Shown: one piece after another, positions 49,596 through 58,236 of the stretch
Position numbering within the stretch: the first letter of the stretch is position 1
Layout of the letters: every line of letters begins with the position of its first letter
Assembly: GCA_019218415.1 (NCBI GenBank)
Contig: JAHUUL010000002.1
Location: 496,001-560,000, forward strand
From: Dermabacteraceae bacterium TAE3-ERU27
GTDB taxonomy: Bacteria; Actinomycetota; Actinomycetes; Actinomycetales; Dermabacteraceae
DNA: 64,000 nt
Reading direction: 5' to 3'
The notes under the pieces: model-generated
The model's input: only the letters and a program-made list of their open reading frames with translations
Told to the model about the DNA's origin: nothing
The model's database searches: none
Made by a program: the position numbers and the translations under genes

Positions 49596-50099
49596 TCAGC
49601 TGAGCATTTCCCGCTGGCGCATGGCGCGCAGTGCCTCGCGCTTGTCCTGCTGTTCGCGCAGGGTCTGGCGCTTGTCCCATTCCTTCTTGCCGCGTGCCAG
49701 GGCGATCTCCACCTTGACGTGGCTGCCCACGAAATACATCTTCAAAGGCACGATCGTGAAGCCCTTTTCACGGGTCTTGCCCGTCAGCTTCAAAATCTCG
49801 GCCTTGTGCAACAGCAGCTTGCGCTTGCGGCGCGGGGCGTGATTGGTCCAGGTACCCTGTGCGTATTCGGGGATGTGCACGGCGTCCAGCCAGATCTCCC
49901 CGTTTTCGATGAAGCAGTAGCCGTCCAGCAGCGAAACCCTGCCGGTGCGCACCGACTTAACCTCGGTACCGGTCAAAACGATGCCGGCCTCCCAGGTGTG
50001 GTCGATGTGGTAGTCGTGCAGCGCCTTCTTGTTACTGGCCACCAGTACCCGGCCGTCGTCGGCCTTCTTGGGGCGAGCCCCGCCGCGCTTCGCAGACAT
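49596..50099 (-). CDS. smpB: SsrA-binding protein SmpB
   Basis: A 167-residue tmRNA partner: VASNKKALHDYHIDHTWEAG, IVLTGTEVKSVRTGRVSLLD, NHAPRRKRKLLLHKAEI and FTIVPLKMYFVGSHVKVEIA, with the basic C-terminal tail ending RQREMLS that probes the empty mRNA channel. ATG 50099 begins MSAKRGGARPKK. The frame upstream to 50303 is non-coding and crosses the terminator. Confidence 0.95.
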   Translation of the reverse strand: MSAKRGGARPKKADDGRVLVASNKKALHDYHIDHTWEAGIVLTGTEVKSVRTGRVSLLDGYCFIENGEIWLDAVHIPEYAQGTWTNHAPRRKRKLLLHKAEILKLTGKTREKGFTIVPLKMYFVGSHVKVEIALARGKKEWDKRQTLREQQDKREALRAMRQREMLS

Positions 50100-50176
50100 G
50101 CGCGTCTCCTCCCTACAAACAAAGATCTTTAACTGCACAAGTCTAAAGGCAAAACATCGCCTCCGGACAGCGGCAA

Positions 50177-50226
50177 AACAAAAAGCGAGGGGCGGCCCCG
50201 GAAAATCCCGGATACCGCCCCTCGCC
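50177..50226 (-). terminator. terminator after the M23 hydrolase gene
   Basis: Stem AGCGAGGGGCGG with CCGCCCCTCGC(T), inner CCCCGG/CCCGG pairing, and a TTTTTG run on the minus strand. Confidence 0.82.
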
Positions 50227-50239
50227 GTAAGCCCTTGGG

Positions 50240-51634
50240 CTACAGGTACTTCATCGCGTTGACGGGCGAGCCGTCCTCGTGAATCTCGAAGTGCAGGTGG
50301 CAACCGGTGGAGGAACCGGTGGTGCCGATCCAGCCCACTACCTGCCCCTGGCTTACCTGCTGGCCCGAGCTGACAGCAAAGCCCTGCAGGTGATGGTAGG
50401 AGCTGGTGATGAGCCTGCCGTTGATGATGCCGTGCACCAGCATCACCTTGCGGCCCGCAGCGCCGTTAAAGCGCGCATACAGCACCCTGCCGGAACGGGT
50501 TGCCCGCACCGGGGTGCCGCAGCTTCCCGCGAAGTCGGTGCCCGCGTGCAGCTTCATGCGGTGGTAGATCGGGTGGAAACGGTAGCCGAACGAGGAACTG
50601 ATCGGTGCATTCGAGGGTCGGATGAAACCGCCCGAGGAGCTACCGGAGTACGAGGAACCAGAGCTGCTCTTACGCTTGGGGCGCGCCGGCGCGGGGCGTC
50701 CCGCCTTGCGTGCCGCTTCTTCGGCCCGGCGCTGTTCGCGTTCCAGGCGTTCCTGTTCCGCCCGTTCACGGGCCAGACGTTCTTCTTCGCGCTTCTTTTC
50801 TTCGGCCAGCAAACGCTGAATGTCACGGTCCAGCGCTGCGGACTCGCTCTGCAGCTGATCCTCGCGCGCCTGGTACTGCGCCTTACGGGATTCGAGGTCC
50901 CCCGCCTGGCTGCGCTGGTTCGCATACAGGGCATCCAATTCTTGCCTGGCCTGCTCCGCCTCCTGCTGCGCGGCGGTACGCTGTCTAACGGATTCCTCGG
51001 ATTCCCGCTTCAAGCGCGCGATATCGTTTTCGACCGCCGCAAGCCTGCTCGAGCTGCTGCGGGAGATAGATTCCTGGGTGCGGTGGATGCCCAGCTGCTC
51101 GGACTGGGTCTGCAGGGCAAGCTGATAGTTCTTGCTGCGATCCAGCGCCTCGGCCGGGTCGGAAATGCCCACGAACACGCTCGCGGCGCTCGGCAAGCCG
51201 CCGCCCTTATAGGCGGCAAGCGCGATCTTGTCGCGGTTTTCGGAAACCCGGTTCGCGGCGTCGGACGCCTTCTGCGTCTCGCCTTCCAGGCGCTGTTTTT
51301 CGTCCTGCGCGGTCTGCAGGCGTTCGCCGGTAACGCGGTCCTTTTCCTCCGCCGCACGCAGGTCACGCTGCGCCGCGTTCAGGCGCTCCTGCGCTTGCGG
51401 AATCATCGCCTCGGTTTCCGCCAGTTTGATGTAGGCGTTGCTGAGGTCGGCCTCCGTCTCGGAGAGGTCCTGGCGCAGCTGATTAATCTGGCTTTCCACG
51501 GTCTGCTTGCGGCGTTCCTTGTCGCCGCGCTCGTCCGCGCTAGCGGCGGGAACCAGCACGCCCATTGCCAGGGTCGCGGCCGCGATCCCCGCGCAAAGGC
51601 GTTTCAGGAAAGGCTTCTTGTCACTCACACGCAT
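50240..51634 (-). CDS. EnvC/PcsB-like murein hydrolase (M23) of the FtsEX complex
   Basis: A 464-residue secreted protein. It has a signal peptide (FLKRLCAGIAAATLAMGVLV ... ASA), a long coiled coil from about 45 to 330 (VESQINQLRQDLSETEADLS onward, with an ERLARERAEQERLEREQRRA stretch), a Ser-rich hinge, and an LytM/M23 domain: HAGTDFAGSCGTPVRAT, SSYHHLQGFAV, CHLHFEIHEDG (H, D, HxH zinc ligands). Overlapping the ftsX stop by one base supports a role as the amidase-activator or endopeptidase gated by FtsEX. Confidence 0.92.
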   Translation of the reverse strand: MRVSDKKPFLKRLCAGIAAATLAMGVLVPAASADERGDKERRKQTVESQINQLRQDLSETEADLSNAYIKLAETEAMIPQAQERLNAAQRDLRAAEEKDRVTGERLQTAQDEKQRLEGETQKASDAANRVSENRDKIALAAYKGGGLPSAASVFVGISDPAEALDRSKNYQLALQTQSEQLGIHRTQESISRSSSSRLAAVENDIARLKRESEESVRQRTAAQQEAEQARQELDALYANQRSQAGDLESRKAQYQAREDQLQSESAALDRDIQRLLAEEKKREEERLARERAEQERLEREQRRAEEAARKAGRPAPARPKRKSSSGSSYSGSSSGGFIRPSNAPISSSFGYRFHPIYHRMKLHAGTDFAGSCGTPVRATRSGRVLYARFNGAAGRKVMLVHGIINGRLITSSYHHLQGFAVSSGQQVSQGQVVGWIGTTGSSTGCHLHFEIHEDGSPVNAMKYL

Positions 51635-52551
51635 CACACTTTCAGGTATCGGTGCAGCGAAACAATCGAGGAAACGACCGCCAGGCCGACGCCGATCAGA
51701 ATCAGGAACGGAGCAATCACCAGCGCGTCGGTCGGACCGACACGTACCAGTTCGCCGCCGATAACCGGCTTCAGCCAGTCGGTAATTACGTACTTGGTGG
51801 TCAGCCACAGTAGGGCCGATGCGATCGTGGAGCCGATCAGCGCGGCCACCGCTCCCTCCAGCAGGAACGGCAGGCGGATAAACACGTTGGAGGCACCCAC
51901 CAGGCGCATGATCGCTACCTCGCGGCGGCGGTTTGCGGCAGACATGCGGATGGTGGTGCCGATCAACAGCCAGGCCGCCACCATCATCACGCCGGCCAGG
52001 CCGACGGTGAGCAGCGTGGACTGGTTAAGCGCATCAATTAGAGGCTGGTAGGCGGAGAGGAGGTCTTTCACCTCATCGACGCCCTCGCGGCCCGAGAAGT
52101 ACTCCACCACCGCGTCGGAACGGGAAGGATCCTTGAGGGTGATGTGGTACGAAATCGGCATGTCGGCAGCGGTGAAGTCCTGCGCGAAGCCCTCCCCCGC
52201 GAACTGGCGCTGGTATATTTCGAGCGCCTCCTCCTGGCTGCGTTTCGTGTAGGAATCGACGTATTCAGAAAGCGCCGGGCCGTCTAGCGCACCCACCACT
52301 TCGGCCTGCTGCGCCTCCGTGGCGGGGGCGCCGCTGCAGGTGACGGCGGTGGAATGCTTAGAACACATGTAAACGGTGATCTGCGATTCCCGCACCAGGT
52401 TGTCTTTCATCGCGGAAATCTGGTGCTGACTCAAAATGCCCAGCCCGACGAAGGTCAGCGAAACGGCGGTGACGATGATTACCGAGATAACCATGGCAAT
52501 GTTGCGCCACATCCCGGTGAAGATTTCACCGGCAACAAAACGTATTCTCAC
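51634..52551 (-). CDS. ftsX: cell-division ABC transporter permease FtsX
   Basis: A 305-residue membrane protein with four spans and a large extracellular loop after the first. RNIAMVISVIIVTAVSLTFV near the N-terminus, YFSGREGVDEVKDLLSAY in the loop, and RMSAANRRREVAIMRLVGAS before the third span are typical FtsX. It couples cytoplasmic FtsE to the M23 hydrolase outside. GTG start overlaps the ftsE stop (GTGA). Confidence 0.95.
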   Translation of the reverse strand: MRIRFVAGEIFTGMWRNIAMVISVIIVTAVSLTFVGLGILSQHQISAMKDNLVRESQITVYMCSKHSTAVTCSGAPATEAQQAEVVGALDGPALSEYVDSYTKRSQEEALEIYQRQFAGEGFAQDFTAADMPISYHITLKDPSRSDAVVEYFSGREGVDEVKDLLSAYQPLIDALNQSTLLTVGLAGVMMVAAWLLIGTTIRMSAANRRREVAIMRLVGASNVFIRLPFLLEGAVAALIGSTIASALLWLTTKYVITDWLKPVIGGELVRVGPTDALVIAPFLILIGVGLAVVSSIVSLHRYLKV

Positions 52552-53450
52552 CGGGCATCACCAAATTCGTCGTCCTGCGCAAAGGCACTGTCGGAATCGA
52601 AACGTTCACCACGCCGGATTCGTTCTCCCACGGGCCTAGACTCCGTGCGCGGTTTCTCGGAAACGGTCGGGAGAGCCACCACGGGAACTTCGCTAGCGGC
52701 GTTTTCCTGCTGGGCTTCGTCCACTCGCACCACGGGAATCTCGGAGGTTTCGCTCCTGCCGGGGCCGAGCGGGGAATAGAACGCGTTTTCCTGGTCGCGC
52801 ACAATATTGCCGCCGATCAGCTCCACCACGCGCCGCTGTTCGGCATCCACCAGGGAGCGATCGTGCGTGGCCATTACGACGGTGGTGCCGCGCTCGTTGA
52901 TCTCGCTGAGCAGCTTCATGATTTCCACACTGGTGACGGGATCGAGGTTGCCAGTCGGCTCGTCGGCCAAAAGAATGCTGGGACGGTTCACGTATGCACG
53001 CGCAACAGCCACGCGCTGCTGTTCGCCACCGGAAAGTTCGTGCGGGTAACGCTTGCCCTTGCCCTCCAAACCGACCAGTTCGATCATCTCCGGCACCATG
53101 GTTTTCACCTTGCGGCGGGAGGCACCGATCACCTGCAGCGCGAACTCGATGTTCTGGTAGACGGTCTTCGAGGGCAGCAGGCGGAAGTCCTGGAACACCA
53201 TGCCGATCTGCCGACGCAGCTCGGGCACGCGGCGCGTCGGGATCCGGGAGAGGTCACGCCCAGCAACGTAAACGTGGCCGCGAGTCGGCACTGTCTCTTT
53301 CAGAACCAGGCGCATGAGCGTGGACTTACCGGAACCGGAAGCGCCGATCAGGAAGATGAACTCTCCCTTTTCGATATCCAGTGTGACCCCGTTTAGGGCA
53401 GGATCGACCCCCGGCTGGTAGGTCTTGGTGACATTATCGAAACGGATCAC
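52548..53450 (-). CDS. ftsE: cell-division ATPase FtsE with a long C-terminal tail
   Basis: A 300-residue ABC ATPase. Walker A GASGSGKST (36-44), Q-loop GMVFQDFRLLPSKTVYQN, signature LSGGEQQRVAVARA, Walker B SILLADEPTGNLD and H-loop VMATHDRSLV. The FtsE core ends near residue 228 (RVVELIGGNIVRDQENAF). A further ~70 Glu/Pro/Val-rich residues (SEIPVVRVDEAQQENAASEV and on) are unusual and predicted disordered. GTG start at 53450. Confidence 0.95.
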   Translation of the reverse strand: MIRFDNVTKTYQPGVDPALNGVTLDIEKGEFIFLIGASGSGKSTLMRLVLKETVPTRGHVYVAGRDLSRIPTRRVPELRRQIGMVFQDFRLLPSKTVYQNIEFALQVIGASRRKVKTMVPEMIELVGLEGKGKRYPHELSGGEQQRVAVARAYVNRPSILLADEPTGNLDPVTSVEIMKLLSEINERGTTVVMATHDRSLVDAEQRRVVELIGGNIVRDQENAFYSPLGPGRSETSEIPVVRVDEAQQENAASEVPVVALPTVSEKPRTESRPVGERIRRGERFDSDSAFAQDDEFGDAR

Positions 53451-53549
53451 TTTATTCCCGATGACAGATGGACAGGGATACTGCCACGTTACACACAGGC
53501 AGTGGCTGAATGTAGCTTTGCCGCCAAAGCTAACAGGCCAGGCGGCGTG

Positions 53550-54674
53550 TTACTCCGCCGCTTCCGCCGCGTCTCGCGCCTGGCCGACGCGCCAACGAAT
53601 ACCCGCCTCAAGCAGCGCGTCGATGTCGCCGTCGAACACCGCCGAGGGGTTGCCTTCGGTGTGTTCGGTGCGCAGATCCTTCACCATCTGGTACGGGTTC
53701 AGCACGTAGGACCGCATCTGATCGCCCCAGGACGCCTTGACGTCCCCGGCCAGTTCCTTGCGCTTGGCGTCCTCTTCCTGCTTCTTCAGCAGCAGCAGGC
53801 GGGATTGCAGCACGCGCAGGGCTGCGGCGCGGTTTTGGATCTGGGACTTTTCGTCCTGCATCGAAACCACGATGCCGGTGGGGATGTGCGTCATGCGCAC
53901 CGCCGAGTCGGTGGTGTTAACCGACTGACCGCCGGGGCCGGACGAACGGAAGACGTCTACCTTCAGTTCGTTTTCGGGGATCTCGATGGAGTCGGTCGAT
54001 TCGATCAGCGGGATCACCTCGACCGCGGCAAACGAGGTCTGGCGGCGGCCCTGGTTATCGAACGGCGAGATGCGCACCAGGCGGTGCGTGCCGCCCTCTA
54101 CCGAGAGAGTGCCGTAGGCGTAGGGCGCGGCCACCTCGAAAGTGACCGACTTCAGGCCGGCTTCTTCCGCGTAGGAGGTGTCCATGACCTTGGTCGGGTA
54201 ACCTTTGCGTTCCGCCCAGCGCAGGTACATGCGCAGCAGCATCTCCGCGAAGTCGGCGGCGTCCACGCCGCCCGCGCCGGAACGGATCGTGACCACCGCG
54301 TTGCGTTCGTCGTATTCGCCCGACAGCAGGGTGCGCACCTCCAGTTCGTCGAGAGCCTTGCGGATCGAATTGCATTCGTTTTCCGCTTCGGTCTCGGCGT
54401 CCTGGTCTCCTTCTGCCTCGGCCAGTTCGACCATGATTTCCAGGTCATCGATTCGGCTGGAGAGCTCGGAGATGCGGCGCATTTCGGCCTGGGCGTGCGA
54501 CAGCGCGCTGGTCACCTTCTGGGCCGCGTCGGTGTCGTCCCACAGATCGGGAGCCGACGCCTGCTGTTCCAGATCGGCGATCCGGGCAGCCAGCTTGTCC
54601 AGGTCGGTGACCTTCTCGATGGAGGTCAGCGTCTGGCGCAGTTGCGGAATAACAGAAGAAAAGTCGTAGCTCAC
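53550..54674 (-). CDS. prfB: peptide chain release factor 2
   Basis: A 374-residue RF2. Stop-codon recognition region near SPF ([19 protein letters not shown]), catalytic loop [20 protein letters not shown] (GGQ), and the C-terminal [20 protein letters not shown]. The frame is continuous, so the programmed frameshift of enteric prfB is absent, as in most actinobacteria. GTG 54674. It is followed by ftsE after about 100 bp, an actinobacterial order. Confidence 0.96.
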   Translation of the reverse strand: MSYDFSSVIPQLRQTLTSIEKVTDLDKLAARIADLEQQASAPDLWDDTDAAQKVTSALSHAQAEMRRISELSSRIDDLEIMVELAEAEGDQDAETEAENECNSIRKALDELEVRTLLSGEYDERNAVVTIRSGAGGVDAADFAEMLLRMYLRWAERKGYPTKVMDTSYAEEAGLKSVTFEVAAPYAYGTLSVEGGTHRLVRISPFDNQGRRQTSFAAVEVIPLIESTDSIEIPENELKVDVFRSSGPGGQSVNTTDSAVRMTHIPTGIVVSMQDEKSQIQNRAAALRVLQSRLLLLKKQEEDAKRKELAGDVKASWGDQMRSYVLNPYQMVKDLRTEHTEGNPSAVFDGDIDALLEAGIRWRVGQARDAAEAAE

Positions 54675-54752
54675 GATTCACCAGTCTACGCGCAGACCTC
54701 CCCCTATACCCCGTACATGAGCGTAAGTAGAGGTAACCTCACGCCAGTACGC

Positions 54753-55244
54753 CTACCGGTAAGCGCGACCAACCACCTCGATCCGCCAACTCAATCCGGT
54801 TGCGTGCAGAAACCAGCCGGTCAGCGGCGGAGCGATGTCGGCACTAACTCGCACACTTACCCCGCGCGCATCGGGAGTTAACACCGCAGGGGAAACATTC
54901 ACCGCGCTAATCCCTCCCCGTAGCGCGATCTCCTGCTGGGAATAGGACTTCGCCTGCTGCTCCGCGGCATCTCCGCCTAGCAAAGCAGCGCTGCCACCGT
55001 ATACTCGCGCGTCTGAAACGGATTTGGCGGCTGCCAGCGCAACCCCATCGGCATACCCTTGCAGACTGTTTCGTTGCAGGTAGGCTCCCGTGATCGCGGT
55101 TACCGCCGCGAGCAGCAGCAGGACTACCAGCAGGTAGCCGATCAGCAAAACACTCGCGTTCCCGGCCTCCTCCCGTAGCCGCGCCGCCCGTTTCCGCCCA
55201 TGCGCCACCCTACGAATCAAAGGTATGTTCATAACCGCCTTCAC
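54753..55244 (-). CDS. TadG/Rv3655-like Tad locus pilus-assembly protein
   Basis: A 163-residue protein with an N-terminal basic segment and one span (NASVLLIGYLLVVLLLLAAV), then an extracellular alpha/beta domain (RNSLQGYADGVALAAAKSVS). The layout matches the TadE/TadG-like minor pilin gene ending actinobacterial Tad operons. GTG 55244 overlaps the previous stop. Confidence 0.75.
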   Translation of the reverse strand: MKAVMNIPLIRRVAHGRKRAARLREEAGNASVLLIGYLLVVLLLLAAVTAITGAYLQRNSLQGYADGVALAAAKSVSDARVYGGSAALLGGDAAEQQAKSYSQQEIALRGGISAVNVSPAVLTPDARGVSVRVSADIAPPLTGWFLHATGLSWRIEVVGRAYR

Positions 55245-55711
55245 TGTTTCTTCCCCCGGCTTTCCAACACCGCAATGCTTTCCGCATTAACGGTGAGCAG
55301 CTGCGGACCGTGCGGGAACAGCGGCAGGGTGACAGGAACGCTTGCACGCACCCGCAGATAGCCCCCTTCCCGGAAGCAGTCGTTTTCCAGGCAGTCGTAG
55401 CTGAGGCGCACGCTTTCTTCTTGCAGCCGATAGTCCTGCCCGGCTAACCGCCGGTTTTCTTCTATCAGCAGCTGCGCTGTTTCCAGATCGGGAGCTACGG
55501 CAAGGATGCGCGCACTATCGCGCGCCAGCAGATCGGCGGCAAAAGCCGCCCGCTGCACCTGCCCGATGCTCACCACCAGGTAGACGCTGGGAATCAGCAG
55601 CACCAGGGCAAGCGCCACGAATTCCACCAGTGCGCTGCCACGCGAATCGGAGATTCTTCGCGCTGCGCAGCGCAGCGGTGCCCAGCAGAGAACCTTCCGC
55701 TCAAAACTCAC
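55241..55711 (-). CDS. TadE-family minor pilin-like protein
   Basis: A 156-residue protein with the TadE motif SRGSALVEFVALALVLLIPS (Glu-containing, prepilin peptidase-type) and a beta-rich extracellular part with a CLENDC disulfide candidate. Likely anchors or primes the Flp pilus. Part of the coupled Tad operon. Confidence 0.82.
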   Translation of the reverse strand: MSFERKVLCWAPLRCAARRISDSRGSALVEFVALALVLLIPSVYLVVSIGQVQRAAFAADLLARDSARILAVAPDLETAQLLIEENRRLAGQDYRLQEESVRLSYDCLENDCFREGGYLRVRASVPVTLPLFPHGPQLLTVNAESIAVLESRGKKQ

Positions 55712-56151
55712 GGCGCACTTCGCTCTCGGCCATCGTCCCCATTTCGCAGGCGCGGCTGCAACGCGCGCTCAGAGATCGCATTTCCGTGCACTACCAGCGT
55801 TTCCGGCGGCCCAAACACCGTCAACAGCGGCACGCTGCCGTAGAGGGTCACCCGTACCCTGCCCTGCCGGTCCTCACTCGCTTCGGCACGGGCAGCCAGG
55901 GCCGACGGGAGGCGCGCACGCACTATTTCTTCTGCACGCTGGGCCCCATCCGTGGGGGTATTTCCCACCTGCGCCGCAAAACGCGCCCCCTGCGCGGCGG
56001 CATCGAGTAGGCAGTTGTGGGTATGTACAACCAGACAGAGCTGGATGGTGAACAGAGCCACGAGGCTAATCAAGACAGCTATTAGTGGATACTCCACAAC
56101 TGCCCCGCCGGTTTCCTCGCGTAGTCTCCGCCGCCAGTTCAGCTTGCGCAC
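55708..56151 (-). CDS. TadE-family protein
   Basis: A 147-residue protein with ETGGAVVEYPLIAVLISLVA, the TadE motif and span, then a 100-residue extracellular region. GTG 56151 is used rather than the earlier start that would overlap the pilin by 70 bases. It follows the pilin-like gene. Confidence 0.78.
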   Translation of the reverse strand: MRKLNWRRRLREETGGAVVEYPLIAVLISLVALFTIQLCLVVHTHNCLLDAAAQGARFAAQVGNTPTDGAQRAEEIVRARLPSALAARAEASEDRQGRVRVTLYGSVPLLTVFGPPETLVVHGNAISERALQPRLRNGDDGRERSAP

Positions 56152-56162
56152 GGCACCGGCCG

Positions 56163-56378
56163 CTATCCGCCCTTGACCACCGAATCCATCGCCCGTTGGA
56201 ACATGCCCACGATCGCTTCTTCCGCGACAGCCCACAAAACCACCACGATGCCGGCGGTCATGAGAGTAACCATCACCCAGCCGGGGACGTCTCCGCGTTC
56301 GTCTTCACGGACCCTGCGCATCAGGTTCTCGGCCACGCTATTCAAGGCGGCCATCATCTTTACCCCTACCTGTAGCAT
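56163..56378 (-). CDS. Flp-type major pilin-like protein
   Basis: A 71-residue protein with a basic leader (MRRVREDERGDVPGWVMVTL) followed by one span (MTAGIVVVLWAVAEEAIVGM). This resembles actinobacterial Flp/Tad pilins cleaved by a prepilin peptidase at the G-D-V-P region. Two starts are possible: ATG 56378 and ATG 56357. It sits where the pilin gene belongs, between the secretion ATPase/inner-membrane genes and TadE. Confidence 0.72.
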   Translation of the reverse strand: MLQVGVKMMAALNSVAENLMRRVREDERGDVPGWVMVTLMTAGIVVVLWAVAEEAIVGMFQRAMDSVVKGG

Positions 56379-56455
56379 TACTTTTCCTTTCCGCGGCTCC
56401 TTCGCCGCTTTTATCTATCCCTATCCAGGTTTCTAACTAGCTAGCTACCGTTTAT

Positions 56456-57372
56456 CTAAGGCCCGATCCGCAGCACGGCTATGGCCGGGAAGATCGCGTA
56501 AATAACCACCAGCGGCAAAATGCAGAAAACCACGGGTACCAGCATGTAAATCTCGCGTTTACCGGCGGTTTCCATGAGTTCCCGCTGCGCCGCCTCGCGA
56601 ACGTCTTTTGCCTGCGCACGCAGCACCGCGGCCAGCGGCGTGCCTCGTTCGAGAGAGATCGCCACCCCCTGGGCAAAGCGGGCGAAGGTCTCCAGCGGGG
56701 TCCTGTCGGCCAGTTCCGCGAGCGCCCGCCCCACCGGATCTCCCGCCTGCACCCTGGCAAGCACGTGAGAAAACTCGTCCACCAAACTTCCCCGGCAGAT
56801 TCTGGTAATCCGCTCATCGCGGCGATAGGGGTTTCTCCCGCAGCGACGGCGAGCGCCAGCATGTCTACCAGTGCGGGAAACTCACGCAGCATTTGTCTGC
56901 TGCGGCGTCGGGTTTGTACCCCAAGCAACCATTCCCGCGAAAGCGCTCCACCCAGGCAGAAACAGAAAACCAGCAGGGAACTGCGCGTGAACCCAATCCC
57001 TCGGCTCATAGCAAGCAGCAGTGCCAGCACTGTGCCGAAGGCAAGTCCCGCGCCCGCGGTAAGTAGCTGTGCGTGGCGAAACTGCTCCGGAGTAAGCGGG
57101 CTTCCCGCGAGGCGGAGGCGTCTTTCCAGGTGGTTCCTGTCCCCTATCGCTCCGGCGTACCAGTTATGTAAGCGAGCTAGCCACGGCTTTAAAAGTACGC
57201 GCAGGTTAGCTCCCAATCCCTCCCCCACCACAGGTTTTACCTGCCGCTTCACGTAGGGGTCTATTCGCAGGGCCGGATCTGGCCGATGGCTCCAAGGGGA
57301 AGCACGCAAACACAGCAGGAGGCCGCAGGCCAGCGTCGCAAAAATCAGGAAAGACAGCAGATACGGGCTCAT
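56456..57372 (-). pseudogene. tadC: TadC-like pilus inner-membrane protein, one-base frameshift
   Basis: The N-terminal ~195 residues (frame from ATG 57372; spans in SFLIFATLACGLLLCLRA and SSLLVFCFCLGGAL; ending LALAVAAGETPIAAM) and the C-terminal ~105 residues (VDEFSHVLARVQAGDPVGRA ... EIYMLVPVVFCILPLVVIYA) lie in different frames. Adding one G at about 56815 (ATGAGCGG to ATGGAGCGG on the minus strand) gives AAMERITRICRGSLVDEF, matching the GspF/TadC pattern. Without it the pilus platform lacks half its subunit. It overlaps tadB by four bases. Confidence 0.85.
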
Positions 57373-58232
57373 GCGAATACCCTTTCGTCCCTGGGGAGCC
57401 GGGCTATCGCCAGCATGACGCGGTAAGCAAGCAGCGAAATGCCCGCTCCCGCCAGCATGAGCAGTGCGCCCGCGGGAGAGTTATAGGCAAGCCGGGCCGG
57501 TTCTCTGGTGCTCATCAATATCAACACCAGCCAAGGAGCGCACAGGGCTAAGCGCGCAGCGTTTACCGTCCAGCTCTGCCTTGCGGCAAGCTCCCCACGC
57601 AGCCTGAGATCGTCGCGCAGGAAACTGGAAAGCGTGGCTAGTAGTGTGCCGATGTCGCTCCCACCCACTTCTCTGGTGAGCCGTAGCGCCTCTAAAACCC
57701 GGTCCGCTACAGGATCGGCCAAGCGCTGCTTTAGTCGGGAGAGGCAGTGGGTAAAGTCGCCGCTTGCCTGGAAGTCTCTGCTGAAACCGCGAAAAGGCTC
57801 GCGCAGCGGAAGCGGCCCCTTCTCCCCCACCTGGATGAGCGCTTCGGGCAATGACAATCCGGCACGCAGCGCCGACGCAATATGATCCACCACCTCCGGC
57901 CAGACGGCACGCAGGGAGTCTGCACGTCTACGTGCGAGCATGCGTAGCAGCAGGAGGGGCGAGCAGGCGGCGGCAAAGGCCAAAATCGCGGCTAACACCG
58001 GTACACCGCTCAATGCGAGGGAAAGCATCCCCGTAAACAGAAATGCAACCGTGCTTGCGCAAAGCACGTGCCAGGGCCTTAACGCGGGCAGCCCGGCGCT
58101 GTATCCCAGGGAACGCAGCCCGGCGCTAATTCTGTTTTTAGTTACCCGTTTGCCGCCTTTCGGGGGCCAGAAGGAAAGCCAGATGCTGCACAGGCCGGCT
58201 CCCAAGCAGGCCCCCAGCAGTATTCCCGCCAT
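57369..58232 (-). CDS. tadB: TadB-like pilus inner-membrane protein
   Basis: A 287-residue GspF/TadB-type protein with spans at the N-terminus (GILLGACLGAGLCSIWLSF) and middle, and the cytoplasmic helical T2SSF domain (VVDHIASALRAGLSLPEALI; LTREVGGSDIGTLLATLSSF). ATG 58232 follows GGAGGG. With TadC it forms the platform that receives the TadA ATPase. Confidence 0.88.
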   Translation of the reverse strand: MAGILLGACLGAGLCSIWLSFWPPKGGKRVTKNRISAGLRSLGYSAGLPALRPWHVLCASTVAFLFTGMLSLALSGVPVLAAILAFAAACSPLLLLRMLARRRADSLRAVWPEVVDHIASALRAGLSLPEALIQVGEKGPLPLREPFRGFSRDFQASGDFTHCLSRLKQRLADPVADRVLEALRLTREVGGSDIGTLLATLSSFLRDDLRLRGELAARQSWTVNAARLALCAPWLVLILMSTREPARLAYNSPAGALLMLAGAGISLLAYRVMLAIARLPRDERVFA

Positions 58233-58236
58233 TGCT

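Noticed and set aside
50279-52051. A 590-codon plus-strand frame over the M23 and ftsX genes.
   Set aside because: Antisense to two genes of a conserved operon; no ribosome site and no motif.
53550-54674. Programmed frameshift in prfB.
   Set aside because: The frame is continuous from the start codon to the stop with no in-frame early TGA.
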